DNA of 64,000 nucleotides, taken from Gemmatimonadota bacterium (GTDB lineage Bacteria > Gemmatimonadota > Gemmatimonadetes > Longimicrobiales > Gaopeijiaceae). The stretch lies in assembly GCA_016873995.1 (NCBI GenBank), contig VGVR01000003.1, forward strand, positions 62,001 to 126,000, given 5' to 3'. Under the pieces are notes generated by a model that worked only from the letters and a program-made list of their open reading frames with translations, made no database searches and was not told where the DNA came from. Shown here one piece after another: positions 6,144 through 13,499 of the stretch. Positions within the stretch are counted from its first letter, which is position 1. Each line of letters opens with the position of its first letter. The position numbers and the translations under genes were made by a program.

Positions 6144-8072
6144 TTACGGCAGCGTGAGCGCGACGAGCTCGGCGGGTCCCTGCTGGGGCGAGACCGACAT
6201 CACCACGTACTGCTTGCCCTCGTGCATGAACGTCATGGGCTTGCCGACGGTGGTGCCCGGCAAGTCGAGGCGGGCGATACGCTCACCGGTCTGCTTGTTG
6301 AGGATCCACAGGTTCGGGCCGCCGTTCATGCCTTCACCCGCGAAGAGCACCGAGCGCGTCGCCAGCAGGCTCGCCCTCGACTGCACTCCTGTGGTCGGGA
6401 TCAACGACGGATCGATCTGGAGCCGCTCGGCGACGTAGGACGGCGTGTCACCGTTCGGCACCATCCACATGTGGTCGCCGGTGTTCAGGTTGATCGCGGT
6501 AATGCGGCCCCACGGCGGCCGCACGATCGACACACCCGGGGCGAGCTGCCCGCGGCCGCCTCCGGCGATGTAGCGCATGTCGGACTGCTCGCCGCCCTCG
6601 ACGAGCGCGAGGAACGACAGCGCGCTGACGGAGGGCACGAAGAGGATGCCGTTCTCTGCGTCGAACGCGCCACCTTCCCAGTTCGCTCCGCCGGTGGAAG
6701 CAGGCAGCGTGATCGTGCCGCGTGTGCCGTCACTGGCGTTCGCGAGCGACGGCGGCGTGTAGAGCGGACCCCACCGGTACGCGCTCGCGATCTCCTTGGC
6801 ACGCTCGAAGATCTCCGGCGTGTAGTTTGCGAGGTCGGCCTCGCTGAAGCCCTGGCGCTCGAACGGGGCGGGCTTGGTGGGGAACGGCTGCGTCGGGCTG
6901 TACCACTCGCCGGGCACGTCACCGCGAGGAACGGGGCGGTCCTCGATGGGCCAGATCGGCTGGCCCGTCACGCGGTCCAGGACGAAGACGAAGCCCTGCT
7001 TGGTGATCTGCGCCACGATCTCGCGAGGACGTCCGTCGACGGTCACGTTGGCCAGGATGGGAGCGGTGGGCAGGTCCCAGTCCCAGATGTCGTGGCGGAT
7101 GGTCTGGTAGTGCCAGAGGCGCTCCCCCGTGCGGGCGTTCAGCGCCATGAGGCTGGTCGAGAACAGGTTGTCGCCCGGGCGGTGCCCGCCGTAGTAGTCG
7201 CCGGTAGCGGCTTCCCCCGGTAGGTAGACGATGCCGCGGTCCGCATCCCACGAGATCTGTGCCCACACCGCGGCGTTGCCGGTGTACGACCAGGAGTCCT
7301 CGAGCCAGGTGTCGTTGCCGAACTCGCCCGGTTCCGGAATCGTGTGGAACGTCCACAGGAGCCTGCCCGTGCGCGCATCGAAGCCGCGCACGTCGCCGGG
7401 CGTGTTGGTCATCGACGGCGGACGCATGCCCACGTGCAGGGCCGCGCCCACCACGATGACGTCGCCGATGACGGCCGGTGGCGAGCTTGCGCCGATCGTG
7501 CCGACCAGCGAGACGCCCGGCCGGGTGCGGTGATTCAGGTTCAGGTCGAGAACGCCGTTCTCGCCGAAGCCGGGAACCGGGAGCCCGGTCTCCGCGTCGA
7601 GGGCGGCGAGGTGGTATCCGGGGGTGACTACCAGGATGCGGTCGTCGCCTCTACCGTCGCTCCAGTAGCCGAGGCCGCGTCCGGGGTTGAGGCGCGGGGC
7701 GTCCTCGATGCGATCGCCCTCGTCCATGCGCCACATCCACAGCGTCTCACCGGTCGACGGGTCGATGGCCACGACCGAGCGGCGGATGCCCGCGGTAGCG
7801 TAGAGCGTCCCGTCGATGTAGAGGGGAGTGGTCTGACTCTGGGCGAGGGGATTGGTTCCGAAGTTGCGAGCGCTCCAACGCCAGGCGACCTCCAGGGCGG
7901 AGGCGTTGCTCGCGTTGATCTGATCGAGCGTGGAGAAGTGCGTATGCCCGGGATCACCCCCGTAGACGCGCCACTCGTTGCCGGCGCCCCGCTGCGCCGT
8001 CGCGCCCGCTGGGAGCGCCAGCGCCGCAGACAGGAGGAGGGTGGCTGGCCAGAAAGTCGAGAGACGCGCCAT
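6144..8072 (-). CDS. PQQ-dependent dehydrogenase, exported eight-bladed quinoprotein
   Basis: A 642-residue periplasmic quinoprotein of the PQQ-dependent alcohol/glucose dehydrogenase family. It would oxidise an alcohol or sugar and pass electrons to the respiratory chain. A signal peptide (MARLSTFWPATLLL... ending PAGATA) precedes EWRVYGGDPGHTHFSTLDQI, the usual first propeller blade. Repeated W-motif blades follow (RLLWTFHTIPEPGEFG, GERLWHYQTIRHDIWDWDLP), with a C-terminal NGGPNLWILNKQTGERI blade. No cytochrome c domain (CXXCH) is present, so an external electron acceptor is needed. The start is ATG 8072, with GGAG eight bases upstream; the frame is open 27 codons further but without signal-peptide character. 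It is divergent from an exported hydrolase, with 122 bases between. The substrate cannot be told from sequence. Confidence 0.9.
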   Translation of the reverse strand: MARLSTFWPATLLLSAALALPAGATAQRGAGNEWRVYGGDPGHTHFSTLDQINASNASALEVAWRWSARNFGTNPLAQSQTTPLYIDGTLYATAGIRRSVVAIDPSTGETLWMWRMDEGDRIEDAPRLNPGRGLGYWSDGRGDDRILVVTPGYHLAALDAETGLPVPGFGENGVLDLNLNHRTRPGVSLVGTIGASSPPAVIGDVIVVGAALHVGMRPPSMTNTPGDVRGFDARTGRLLWTFHTIPEPGEFGNDTWLEDSWSYTGNAAVWAQISWDADRGIVYLPGEAATGDYYGGHRPGDNLFSTSLMALNARTGERLWHYQTIRHDIWDWDLPTAPILANVTVDGRPREIVAQITKQGFVFVLDRVTGQPIWPIEDRPVPRGDVPGEWYSPTQPFPTKPAPFERQGFSEADLANYTPEIFERAKEIASAYRWGPLYTPPSLANASDGTRGTITLPASTGGANWEGGAFDAENGILFVPSVSALSFLALVEGGEQSDMRYIAGGGRGQLAPGVSIVRPPWGRITAINLNTGDHMWMVPNGDTPSYVAERLQIDPSLIPTTGVQSRASLLATRSVLFAGEGMNGGPNLWILNKQTGERIARLDLPGTTVGKPMTFMHEGKQYVVMSVSPQQGPAELVALTLP

Positions 8073-8124
8073 CGTGCTACTCCATCGCTCAAGGAATCGA
8101 AAGCGGCAACAACCTGCTTGGAGG

Positions 8125-8142
8125 CCCTGGCCGCCGCCAGGG
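8125..8142. promoter_or_regulatory. Palindrome in a divergent promoter region (possible operator)
   Basis: CCCTGGC (8125-8131) and GCCAGGG (8136-8142) form a perfect inverted repeat around CGCC, halfway between the divergent PQQ dehydrogenase and hydrolase starts. This placement suits a repressor site acting on both genes, but GC-rich palindromes also arise by chance. No candidate regulator is adjacent. Confidence 0.25.
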
Positions 8143-8194
8143 AGACCGGGCATCGTCGCCCCATGGACCGCCCAGCCCAGTGGATTGCTGAAAC

Positions 8195-9232
8195 ATGCTA
8201 CTGAGTAGGAGTGCCGACCGTTCCGGGGGTTCCGGCGCGTGGCGGCGGCGTGGGCTCGTCTTCCTCGGTGTCGTGGCGGCGGCGGGTACCGCGTTCGCGT
8301 TGGGGCCGAGGCCGAGCGTGCGCGACGTCTGGATCGAGCCGTCGATGGGCGCCGATGCGGAGAGCTGGCTCGCGGGGCGCGAAGCCCAGGTGCCGGCGCT
8401 GCGCGCGGGCGAAGCGAAAGCGGTCTGGTGGATCGATTCCGTCAGGCGCGTACCGACGCCCCTCGCACTCGTCTACCTGCACGGATTCTCGGCCGACCGT
8501 CACGAGGTCGAGCCGCTCGTGAGCGACCTCGCGCAGGACCTGGGGGCGAACGTGTTCTTCTCCCGCCTGGCGGGACACGGCCAGGACGGGGAAGCCCTGG
8601 GCGGCGCGACCGTGGAGGACTGGCTGGCAGACGCGGCCGAGGCGGTCGCGGTCGGCGCGCGCATCGGCGAGCGCGTGGTCCTCGTGGGAACGTCCACGGG
8701 TGCGACGCTAGCGCTCTGGGCGGCGGCCCGGCCGGAGGCTCAGGGGCGCGTCGCGGCGCTCGTGCTGGTGTCGCCGAATCTGGGCCTGCGCGACCGCTCC
8801 GCCGCTCTCCTGGGTTGGCCGTGGGGCGGGCAGATCGCGAGGGTCGTCGTGGGCGCGGAGCGCTGCTTCGAGCCGGTGAGCGAAGAGCAGCGTCTGCATT
8901 GGACGACGTGCTATCCCACGCGGGCGCTCCTCCCCATGGCAGCGCTGGTGGCGCACGTGCGCTCGCTCGACCTGGAGAGAGTGCGCGCGCCGACGCTGGT
9001 AGTGTATTCGCCACACGACCAGGTCGTGGCTCCAGCGGCGACCGAGCGCGTGCTCGCCTCGCTCGGCTCCGATGGGCCGACGTATTTCGTGGTCGACGAC
9101 TCGGGCGACCCGGCCCACCACGTAGTCGCCGGCGCGATCATGTCGCCGGGCACGACCGACCGCATCCGTGCGCGGATCGTCGAGTTCCTCGACGGAGCGG
9201 GTGTTCGCCAGAACTCGTCGGTGGTTCGCTAA
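8195..9232 (+). CDS. Alpha/beta hydrolase with N-terminal membrane anchor
   Basis: A 345-residue serine hydrolase. A hydrophobic segment at about residues 20-36 anchors or exports it. The nucleophile elbow is GTSTG with Ser167, the acid is Asp275 (SPHDQVV), and the base is His308 or His309 (DPAHHVV). An HGFSADRHE oxyanion segment precedes them, so the full catalytic triad is visible. The fold resembles lysophospholipases and monoacylglycerol lipases; the true substrate is unknown. A 22-bp tandem repeat array begins at the base after the stop codon. It is divergent from the PQQ dehydrogenase. Confidence 0.85.
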   Translation: MLLSRSADRSGGSGAWRRRGLVFLGVVAAAGTAFALGPRPSVRDVWIEPSMGADAESWLAGREAQVPALRAGEAKAVWWIDSVRRVPTPLALVYLHGFSADRHEVEPLVSDLAQDLGANVFFSRLAGHGQDGEALGGATVEDWLADAAEAVAVGARIGERVVLVGTSTGATLALWAAARPEAQGRVAALVLVSPNLGLRDRSAALLGWPWGGQIARVVVGAERCFEPVSEEQRLHWTTCYPTRALLPMAALVAHVRSLDLERVRAPTLVVYSPHDQVVAPAATERVLASLGSDGPTYFVVDDSGDPAHHVVAGAIMSPGTTDRIRARIVEFLDGAGVRQNSSVVR

Positions 9233-9341
9233 GAGCTCGCTGGCGCTGTGCTGGGAGCTCGCAGGTGCTGTGCAGGGGCCTCGCAGGTGCTGTGCGGGAG
9301 CTCGCCGGTGCTGCGCCAGGAGCTCGCTGGCGCTTCGCTAA
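9233..9341. repeat. Five-copy 22-bp tandem repeat between convergent genes
   Basis: Copies start at 9233, 9255, 9277, 9298 (the preceding unit is 21 bp) and 9320. The consensus is close to GAGCTCGCNGGYGCTGYGCNGG. The array starts at the base after the hydrolase stop and ends over the amidase stop at 9338-9340. TTCGCTAAGAGC occurs at both edges. It fills the whole spacer between two convergent genes. Confidence 0.9.
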
Positions 9342-10843
9342 GAGCGCCCCGCCGTGCGGGCCAGCGCGGGCAGGCGCCCGAACCACGGCCGCGCGCTCTC
9401 CAGCTGCGACGCGAGCCGCAGCAGCGTGGCTTCGTCGCCGAAACGCGCAACGAAGTGCACGCCGACGGGGAGCCCGGCCGCGTTCCAGTGGAGCGGCACC
9501 GACATCGCCGGCTGGCCGGTGGCGTTGAAGATCGGCGTCCAGGGGAGCCACTCGAACGCCTCTCCCGCCAAGCGCTCGAGCAGGCCGACGGCCTCGATGA
9601 GCTTGCCTGAGCCGAACATGCCGAGCAGACGAAGCAGGAGCGTCTCGGCTGCGGTGGGCGCGAGGTCGCCGACGCGAGGGGGCGGAGACGCCACGGTCGG
9701 GGTGAGCAGCAGGTCGTGGTCGGTGAAGAAAGCCCCGATGCTGCGTCCGATGAGCTCCAGGCGGCGGAGCGCGTGCGCGTACTTGGCCGCAGACAGGCTG
9801 CGCCCGAGCAGCGCGAGCGCCCACGTGGGGGGCTCCAGGTCTGCACGTCGGGGCGTTCGTCCGATCAGGTCGCCAACGTCCTTCAGGTCGGCGGCCAGCT
9901 CCGAGGCCACCATCAGCATGAAGCTGCGCGCGAAGTCGGAGCCGTCGATGCGCGGGCTCGCCTCGACGAGGTCGTGGCCCAAGTCGCCGAGCAGCTGCAC
10001 GGCGTCGTGCACGGCGGCCACGCAGTCGGGGTGCACGCTCCCTCCGAGCAAGGGCGCGGTGGTCCAGGCGATGCGCAGCCGCCCCGGACTCTCGCCGACC
10101 TCGGCCAGGACCGGCCGCAGTGGGGGTGCGATCTGGATGGGCGCACCTGGGTCGGACCCGTGTGTGGCATCGAGCATCGTCGCGCTGTCGCGTACGGACC
10201 GCGTGAGCACGTGCTCGACGACGGCGCCGCGCCAGAGCAGTCCGAGGTCGGGCCCGGTGGGCGTGCGCGCCCGGGTGGGCTTGAGGCCGAAGAGTCCGCA
10301 GCACGAGGCTGGAATGCGGATGGAGCCGCCGCCGTCTCCCCCGCCCGCCATGGGAACCATACCCGCAGCTACGGCAGCAGCCGAGCCGCCACTCGATCCG
10401 CCGGGCGTGTGGTCGATGGCCCACGGATTCCGGCACGCCCCCCACAGCTCGGACTCCGTGTAGGGGACGAGACCCCACTCCGGCAAGTTCGTCTTGCCGA
10501 CGACCGTTACGCCCGTCGCGCGCACTCGGCGGACCAACTCGGAGTTGTGGTCGAAGACGTGCCGGGCGAGGAGCCGGCTGGCGCCGGAGGTCGGGTGGCC
10601 GGCGTACGTGCTCACCAGGTCTTTCGCCAGGAAAGGAACCCCGGCAAACAGGCCGAACGGGGGGCGCCGCGCATCGCGCCGCGCGTCGTCCTCCATGAGG
10701 CGCACCACCGCGTTCAAGGCGGGGTTGAGCCCGGCGATGCGCGCCAGTGCGATCTCGAGCAGCTCGGCGGGCGTCACCTCGCCGGCGCGCACGAGCTCCG
10801 CGAGCCGGGTGGCGTCGCAAGCGAGGTACTCGTCGTGCGTCAC
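9338..10843 (-). CDS. Amidase signature family enzyme
   Basis: A 501-residue hydrolase of the amidase signature family, which cleaves carboxamides through a Ser-cisSer-Lys triad. The Lys is in FLAKDLVS near residue 73, [14 protein letters not shown] lies near residue 150 (cis-Ser), and GGGSIRIPA follows with the nucleophile Ser. The C-terminal [14 protein letters not shown] segment is typical of bacterial amidases and 6-aminohexanoate hydrolase-like proteins. It is not clearly GatA: there is no GatB or GatC beside it. Start: GTG 10843, just before [20 protein letters not shown], where family homology begins; upstream codons in the open frame look antisense to the next gene. The stop lies inside the last copy of the 22-bp array. 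Divergent from the DDAH-like gene with only 39 bases between. Confidence 0.88.
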   Translation of the reverse strand: MTHDEYLACDATRLAELVRAGEVTPAELLEIALARIAGLNPALNAVVRLMEDDARRDARRPPFGLFAGVPFLAKDLVSTYAGHPTSGASRLLARHVFDHNSELVRRVRATGVTVVGKTNLPEWGLVPYTESELWGACRNPWAIDHTPGGSSGGSAAAVAAGMVPMAGGGDGGGSIRIPASCCGLFGLKPTRARTPTGPDLGLLWRGAVVEHVLTRSVRDSATMLDATHGSDPGAPIQIAPPLRPVLAEVGESPGRLRIAWTTAPLLGGSVHPDCVAAVHDAVQLLGDLGHDLVEASPRIDGSDFARSFMLMVASELAADLKDVGDLIGRTPRRADLEPPTWALALLGRSLSAAKYAHALRRLELIGRSIGAFFTDHDLLLTPTVASPPPRVGDLAPTAAETLLLRLLGMFGSGKLIEAVGLLERLAGEAFEWLPWTPIFNATGQPAMSVPLHWNAAGLPVGVHFVARFGDEATLLRLASQLESARPWFGRLPALARTAGRS

Positions 10844-10882
10844 GGCCGGTGACAGGCGGGACGGGGCGCGCGATTGTCGGGC

Positions 10883-11755
10883 ATGGCTGCGAAGATACTG
10901 CAGAGCGACGTAGCGCCGCTCCGGCGGGTACTCATGAAGCACGCCCGCGACGCGTTCGTGAGCCCCGCACGGATCGCCGAGCAATGGAGTGCGCTCGACT
11001 ACTCCGCTCCGCCCGACTTCGATACGGCCTGCCGGGAGTCGGATGCGTTGGCGGCGCTCTTCGGCTCGCTGGGAGTCGAAGTGGTGTGGCTCCCGGCCAT
11101 CGATGCGGGCCTCGACTCGATCTACTTGCGCGACGCCGGCGTGGTGAGCGACGCTGGCGCCGTGCTCGGACGCATGGGAAAGTCGGCGCGCGCAGCCGAA
11201 CCCGCGCTGCTGGGGCACGGTCTCGTCGAAGTCGGCCTGTCGGTGCTCGGGCGCATCGAACCGCCCGGCACCCTCGAGGGCGGTGACGTGGTGTGGCTCG
11301 ACTCGAGCACAGTGGCGGTGGGGCGGGGGAAGCGCACCAACGCCGAGGGCATCCGTCAGCTCGCCGGGCTGCTCCCGGGCGTCGAGGTGCTGAGCGTGCC
11401 GCTTCCGGACTGGACCGCTCCGGGGGACGTCTTCCATCTCATGTCCGCGCTCTCACCGGTGGCCGACGATCTGGCGCTCGTGGTGCCTCGGCTGCTCCCG
11501 CCGGCGTTCCTCGACGCCCTCGGTGCAAGAGGCATCGAGCTCGTCGAGGTGCCCGACGACGAGCTCGACACCATGGGCCCGAACGTGCTCGCCGTCGCGC
11601 CGCGACTGGTGGTCGCGCTCGAGCGGAGCCCGGAAACCCGGCGGCGGCTGGAGGGTGCCGGGGTCCAGGTGCTGACCTACCGCGGGGAAGAGATCAGCCG
11701 AAAGGGGTTCGGCGGGCCGACGTGCCTCACGCGTCCGCTGGAGCGGGAGGGGTAG
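10883..11755 (+). CDS. DDAH / arginine-deiminase-like amidinohydrolase
   Basis: A 290-residue member of the guanidino-group modifying superfamily, which forms a thiouronium intermediate on a Cys. Visible signatures: SIYLRDAGVV (substrate-binding Asp), PPGTLEGGDVVWLD near residue 131, DVFHLMSAL with the catalytic His near 184, and the C-terminal GPTCLTRPLER with the nucleophile Cys near residue 280. The length and C-terminal Cys match dimethylarginine dimethylaminohydrolases, making citrulline plus an amine from methylated or free arginine. Arginine deiminases are usually longer, about 400 residues. The ATG at 10883 is preferred over a TTG three codons upstream (10874). The divergent amidase also attacks C-N bonds, but a shared pathway is only a guess. 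Confidence 0.85.
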   Translation: MAAKILQSDVAPLRRVLMKHARDAFVSPARIAEQWSALDYSAPPDFDTACRESDALAALFGSLGVEVVWLPAIDAGLDSIYLRDAGVVSDAGAVLGRMGKSARAAEPALLGHGLVEVGLSVLGRIEPPGTLEGGDVVWLDSSTVAVGRGKRTNAEGIRQLAGLLPGVEVLSVPLPDWTAPGDVFHLMSALSPVADDLALVVPRLLPPAFLDALGARGIELVEVPDDELDTMGPNVLAVAPRLVVALERSPETRRRLEGAGVQVLTYRGEEISRKGFGGPTCLTRPLEREG

Positions 11756-11891
11756 GCGGACGGGGGGGCCGGCCGCGGCCGCAGGCTATGGTGGCCGACG
11801 TCGATTCCGTGCCGTATCATGCGCTCAAGCTTGATGGATCATCGAGCGACAGGTTCACCACTTGTTCACCCGGGATAAGGAGGAGGCAGGT

Positions 11892-12293
11892 ATGGATCGT
11901 TCCTTCGTCAGACGGCGGGCCCGCTGGTTCGCGACGGTTTGGGCCGTCGTCGCTGCGGCTTGTGGTGGTGATGATTCGACCGGCCTTGGTGGCGGCGGTG
12001 GAGGAGGTGGAGGCGGCGGCGGGGGTGGGGGTGGGGGGCCGGTGATCACGACGTCCGTGACGGTGGGTCCGGGCATCTCGTTCAGCCCTGCCGACATTCA
12101 GGTGTCGCCCGGCGCGACGGTGAAGTGGACGTTCGCGGGTGGCCCGCACAACGTCACGTTCACGTCGCCCTCGATATCCTCGGGAAACATGAGCTCGGGG
12201 GAGTTCTCCGCGGCCATGCCCTCGGCGACGGGCACGTACAACTACGCGTGCACGCTCCACAGCGGCATGAACGGGTCCGTGAGGGTGCAGTAG
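11892..12293 (+). CDS. Blue-copper (cupredoxin) lipoprotein with poly-glycine tether
   Basis: A 133-residue plastocyanin-like electron carrier. A lipobox (VVAAAC, Cys24) predicts a lipid-anchored periplasmic protein. Seventeen consecutive glycines (33-49) form a flexible tether, then a single cupredoxin domain begins. The four type-1 copper ligands are all present: His86 in GGPHNV, Cys120, His123 and Met126 in YACTLHSGM. It probably shuttles electrons between periplasmic redox enzymes and a membrane oxidase. The ATG at 11892 has AGGAGG (11881-11886) at a good spacing; the frame opens ten codons earlier without an RBS. The downstream DUF5777-like barrel, 72 bases on, is likely in the same functional unit, although a stable stem-loop lies between them. 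Confidence 0.9.
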   Translation: MDRSFVRRRARWFATVWAVVAAACGGDDSTGLGGGGGGGGGGGGGGGGGPVITTSVTVGPGISFSPADIQVSPGATVKWTFAGGPHNVTFTSPSISSGNMSSGEFSAAMPSATGTYNYACTLHSGMNGSVRVQ

Positions 12294-12300
12294 CTCCCGG

Positions 12301-12333
12301 GGACCGGCCGGCCGCGCTCGCGGCGGCCGGTCC
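12301..12333 (+). terminator. Large GC-rich stem-loop after the cupredoxin gene
   Basis: GGACCGGCC (12301-12309) pairs with GGCCGGTCC (12325-12333), and an inner GCCGC/GCGGC stem closes a GCTC loop, giving 14 base pairs with one bulged G. Only a weak pyrimidine tract follows. It may be a partial terminator that sets the ratio of the two flanking genes, or a 3' stabiliser. Confidence 0.55.
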
Positions 12334-12365
12334 GTCCGTTCCTCCCCCCTTCGACTTCTCATCCC

Positions 12366-13166
12366 ATGCGACCGATCACCATCGCGCCCCTCGTCCTGTC
12401 CTTCGCCGTGGCATCCGCGGCGCACGCCCAGGAAGTCTTCCGCTCGGTGCAGTCCGCGAACCTGCCCACGGCCGAGATCCTCGCACAGGGCTCGTGGCTC
12501 TTCGAGATCTCGCATCGCTTCAACACGCCGGTCTCCGAGGGCGCGAGCGCGCTGTGGGGATTCGACGGGCCGGTCTTCAATCGGCTCGGACTCGCCTACT
12601 CGGCGACGGACCGTGTGCAGCTGGGCATCCTCAGGACCAACGCCGAGGACAACGTCGAGCTGAACGCCAAGGTCGCCCTCTGGTCGAGCGGCGACGGCGG
12701 GGTCCCCACGAAGCTCGCGTTCATGGGCGGCGTCGCGTTCAATACGCAGCCGTTCCCGTTCCCAGGCGCGGAGGACAACGAGTCGCAGCAGTACGCGCAG
12801 CTGATCGTGAATGCGCTTCTGGGCGACCGCTTCGCGGTCGGCGTAGTGCCGACGTACCTCCGCAACCAGCGCCTGGCGGACTTCGATGTGCACCAGGCGG
12901 TGGCGGTCGGCTTGCACGGCCAGCTCTTCCTCTCGCCGGACCTGGGTCTGCTCGGTGAATGGCTCGTTACGCCTGAGCGGACAGACCTCGAGCACGACCC
13001 CGTCACGTTCGGTCTGGAGGCTACCACGCGCGGTCACGTGTTCAAGCTGGTCGTGACGAACCAGGCCCGTATGAACCCGACTCAGGTGCTCGCCGGCTCC
13101 GAAGTGGAGTTCACTCCGGACGAGTGGCGCGTGGGGTTCAACATCACGCGCTTGTTGCCGTTCTAG
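12366..13166 (+). CDS. Outer-membrane beta-barrel protein, DUF5777-like
   Basis: A 266-residue exported protein. Signal peptide MRPITIAPLVLSFAVASAAHA, then mature QEVFRSVQSANL. The rest alternates short hydrophobic strands with turns (SWLFEISHRFNTP, RVQLGILRTNAEDNVELNAKVALW, EWRVGFNITRLLPF) and ends in Phe, as outer-membrane barrels do. The start matches the DUF5777 type (inheritance of NLPTAEILAQGSWLFEISHRF), a family seen beside cytochromes and redox proteins in Bacteroidota and Gemmatimonadota. This is my recollection, not a search result. Function unknown; the preceding copper lipoprotein suggests a periplasmic redox context. Confidence 0.72.
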   Translation: MRPITIAPLVLSFAVASAAHAQEVFRSVQSANLPTAEILAQGSWLFEISHRFNTPVSEGASALWGFDGPVFNRLGLAYSATDRVQLGILRTNAEDNVELNAKVALWSSGDGGVPTKLAFMGGVAFNTQPFPFPGAEDNESQQYAQLIVNALLGDRFAVGVVPTYLRNQRLADFDVHQAVAVGLHGQLFLSPDLGLLGEWLVTPERTDLEHDPVTFGLEATTRGHVFKLVVTNQARMNPTQVLAGSEVEFTPDEWRVGFNITRLLPF

Positions 13167-13180
13167 GGATCTTCGCAGCC

Positions 13181-13199
13181 GGGGGGCTCAGAGCCCCCC
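13181..13199. terminator. Inverted repeat between convergent genes
   Basis: GGGGGGCTC (13181-13189) and GAGCCCCCC (13191-13199) are perfect inverted copies around one base, giving a 6-7 bp stem in practice. It contains the stop codon of the 58-aa minus-strand gene and lies 15 bases past the barrel stop, so it could act in both directions. There is no U-tract on either side. Confidence 0.45.
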
Positions 13200-13364
13200 G
13201 CCGAAGTACTGCACCAGGAGCAGGTAGAGCCCGGCGGCGATCGCCAGGACGACGGCGAGCTTGAGCAGCTTCTTCAGGACGGCGAAGACCAGCATGGCCG
13301 CCATCAGCAGGATGGGGGCGAGGTAGATCGGGTTCGCCAACAGGTATTCGACGATGCCGGCCAT
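13188..13364 (-). CDS. Small hydrophobic membrane protein (58 aa)
   Basis: A 58-codon frame from ATG 13364 to TGA 13188. The protein begins MAGIVEYLLANPIYLAP and has two hydrophobic stretches (about residues 13-30 and 36-53) separated by KKLLK, a helical hairpin with a basic turn that should face the cytoplasm. It ends QYFGGGL. The hydrophobicity pattern, the clean boundary at the stem-loop and the lack of any better frame support it as a real gene. I know of no named family. It is divergent from the spermidine-synthase-like gene and convergent with the barrel gene. Confidence 0.62.
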   Translation of the reverse strand: MAGIVEYLLANPIYLAPILLMAAMLVFAVLKKLLKLAVVLAIAAGLYLLLVQYFGGGL

Positions 13365-13499
13365 GGGGTGTGGGCCTCTCGCGTAACGGGCGGGTCAACG
13401 CTCAATTGAAGGGAAGTGTCGGGCGTAGTACACACTTTCGATCCCCCTGGGAACCGGTTGTTTCCGACGCCGGTGCCCCTCCCCCCGCACCTTCGATAC

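Noticed and set aside
9241-9337. Peptide repeats read from the 22-bp array as part of an extended hydrolase or amidase
   Set aside because: Both genes have stop codons at the array edges. The frames through the array are out of register with each gene.
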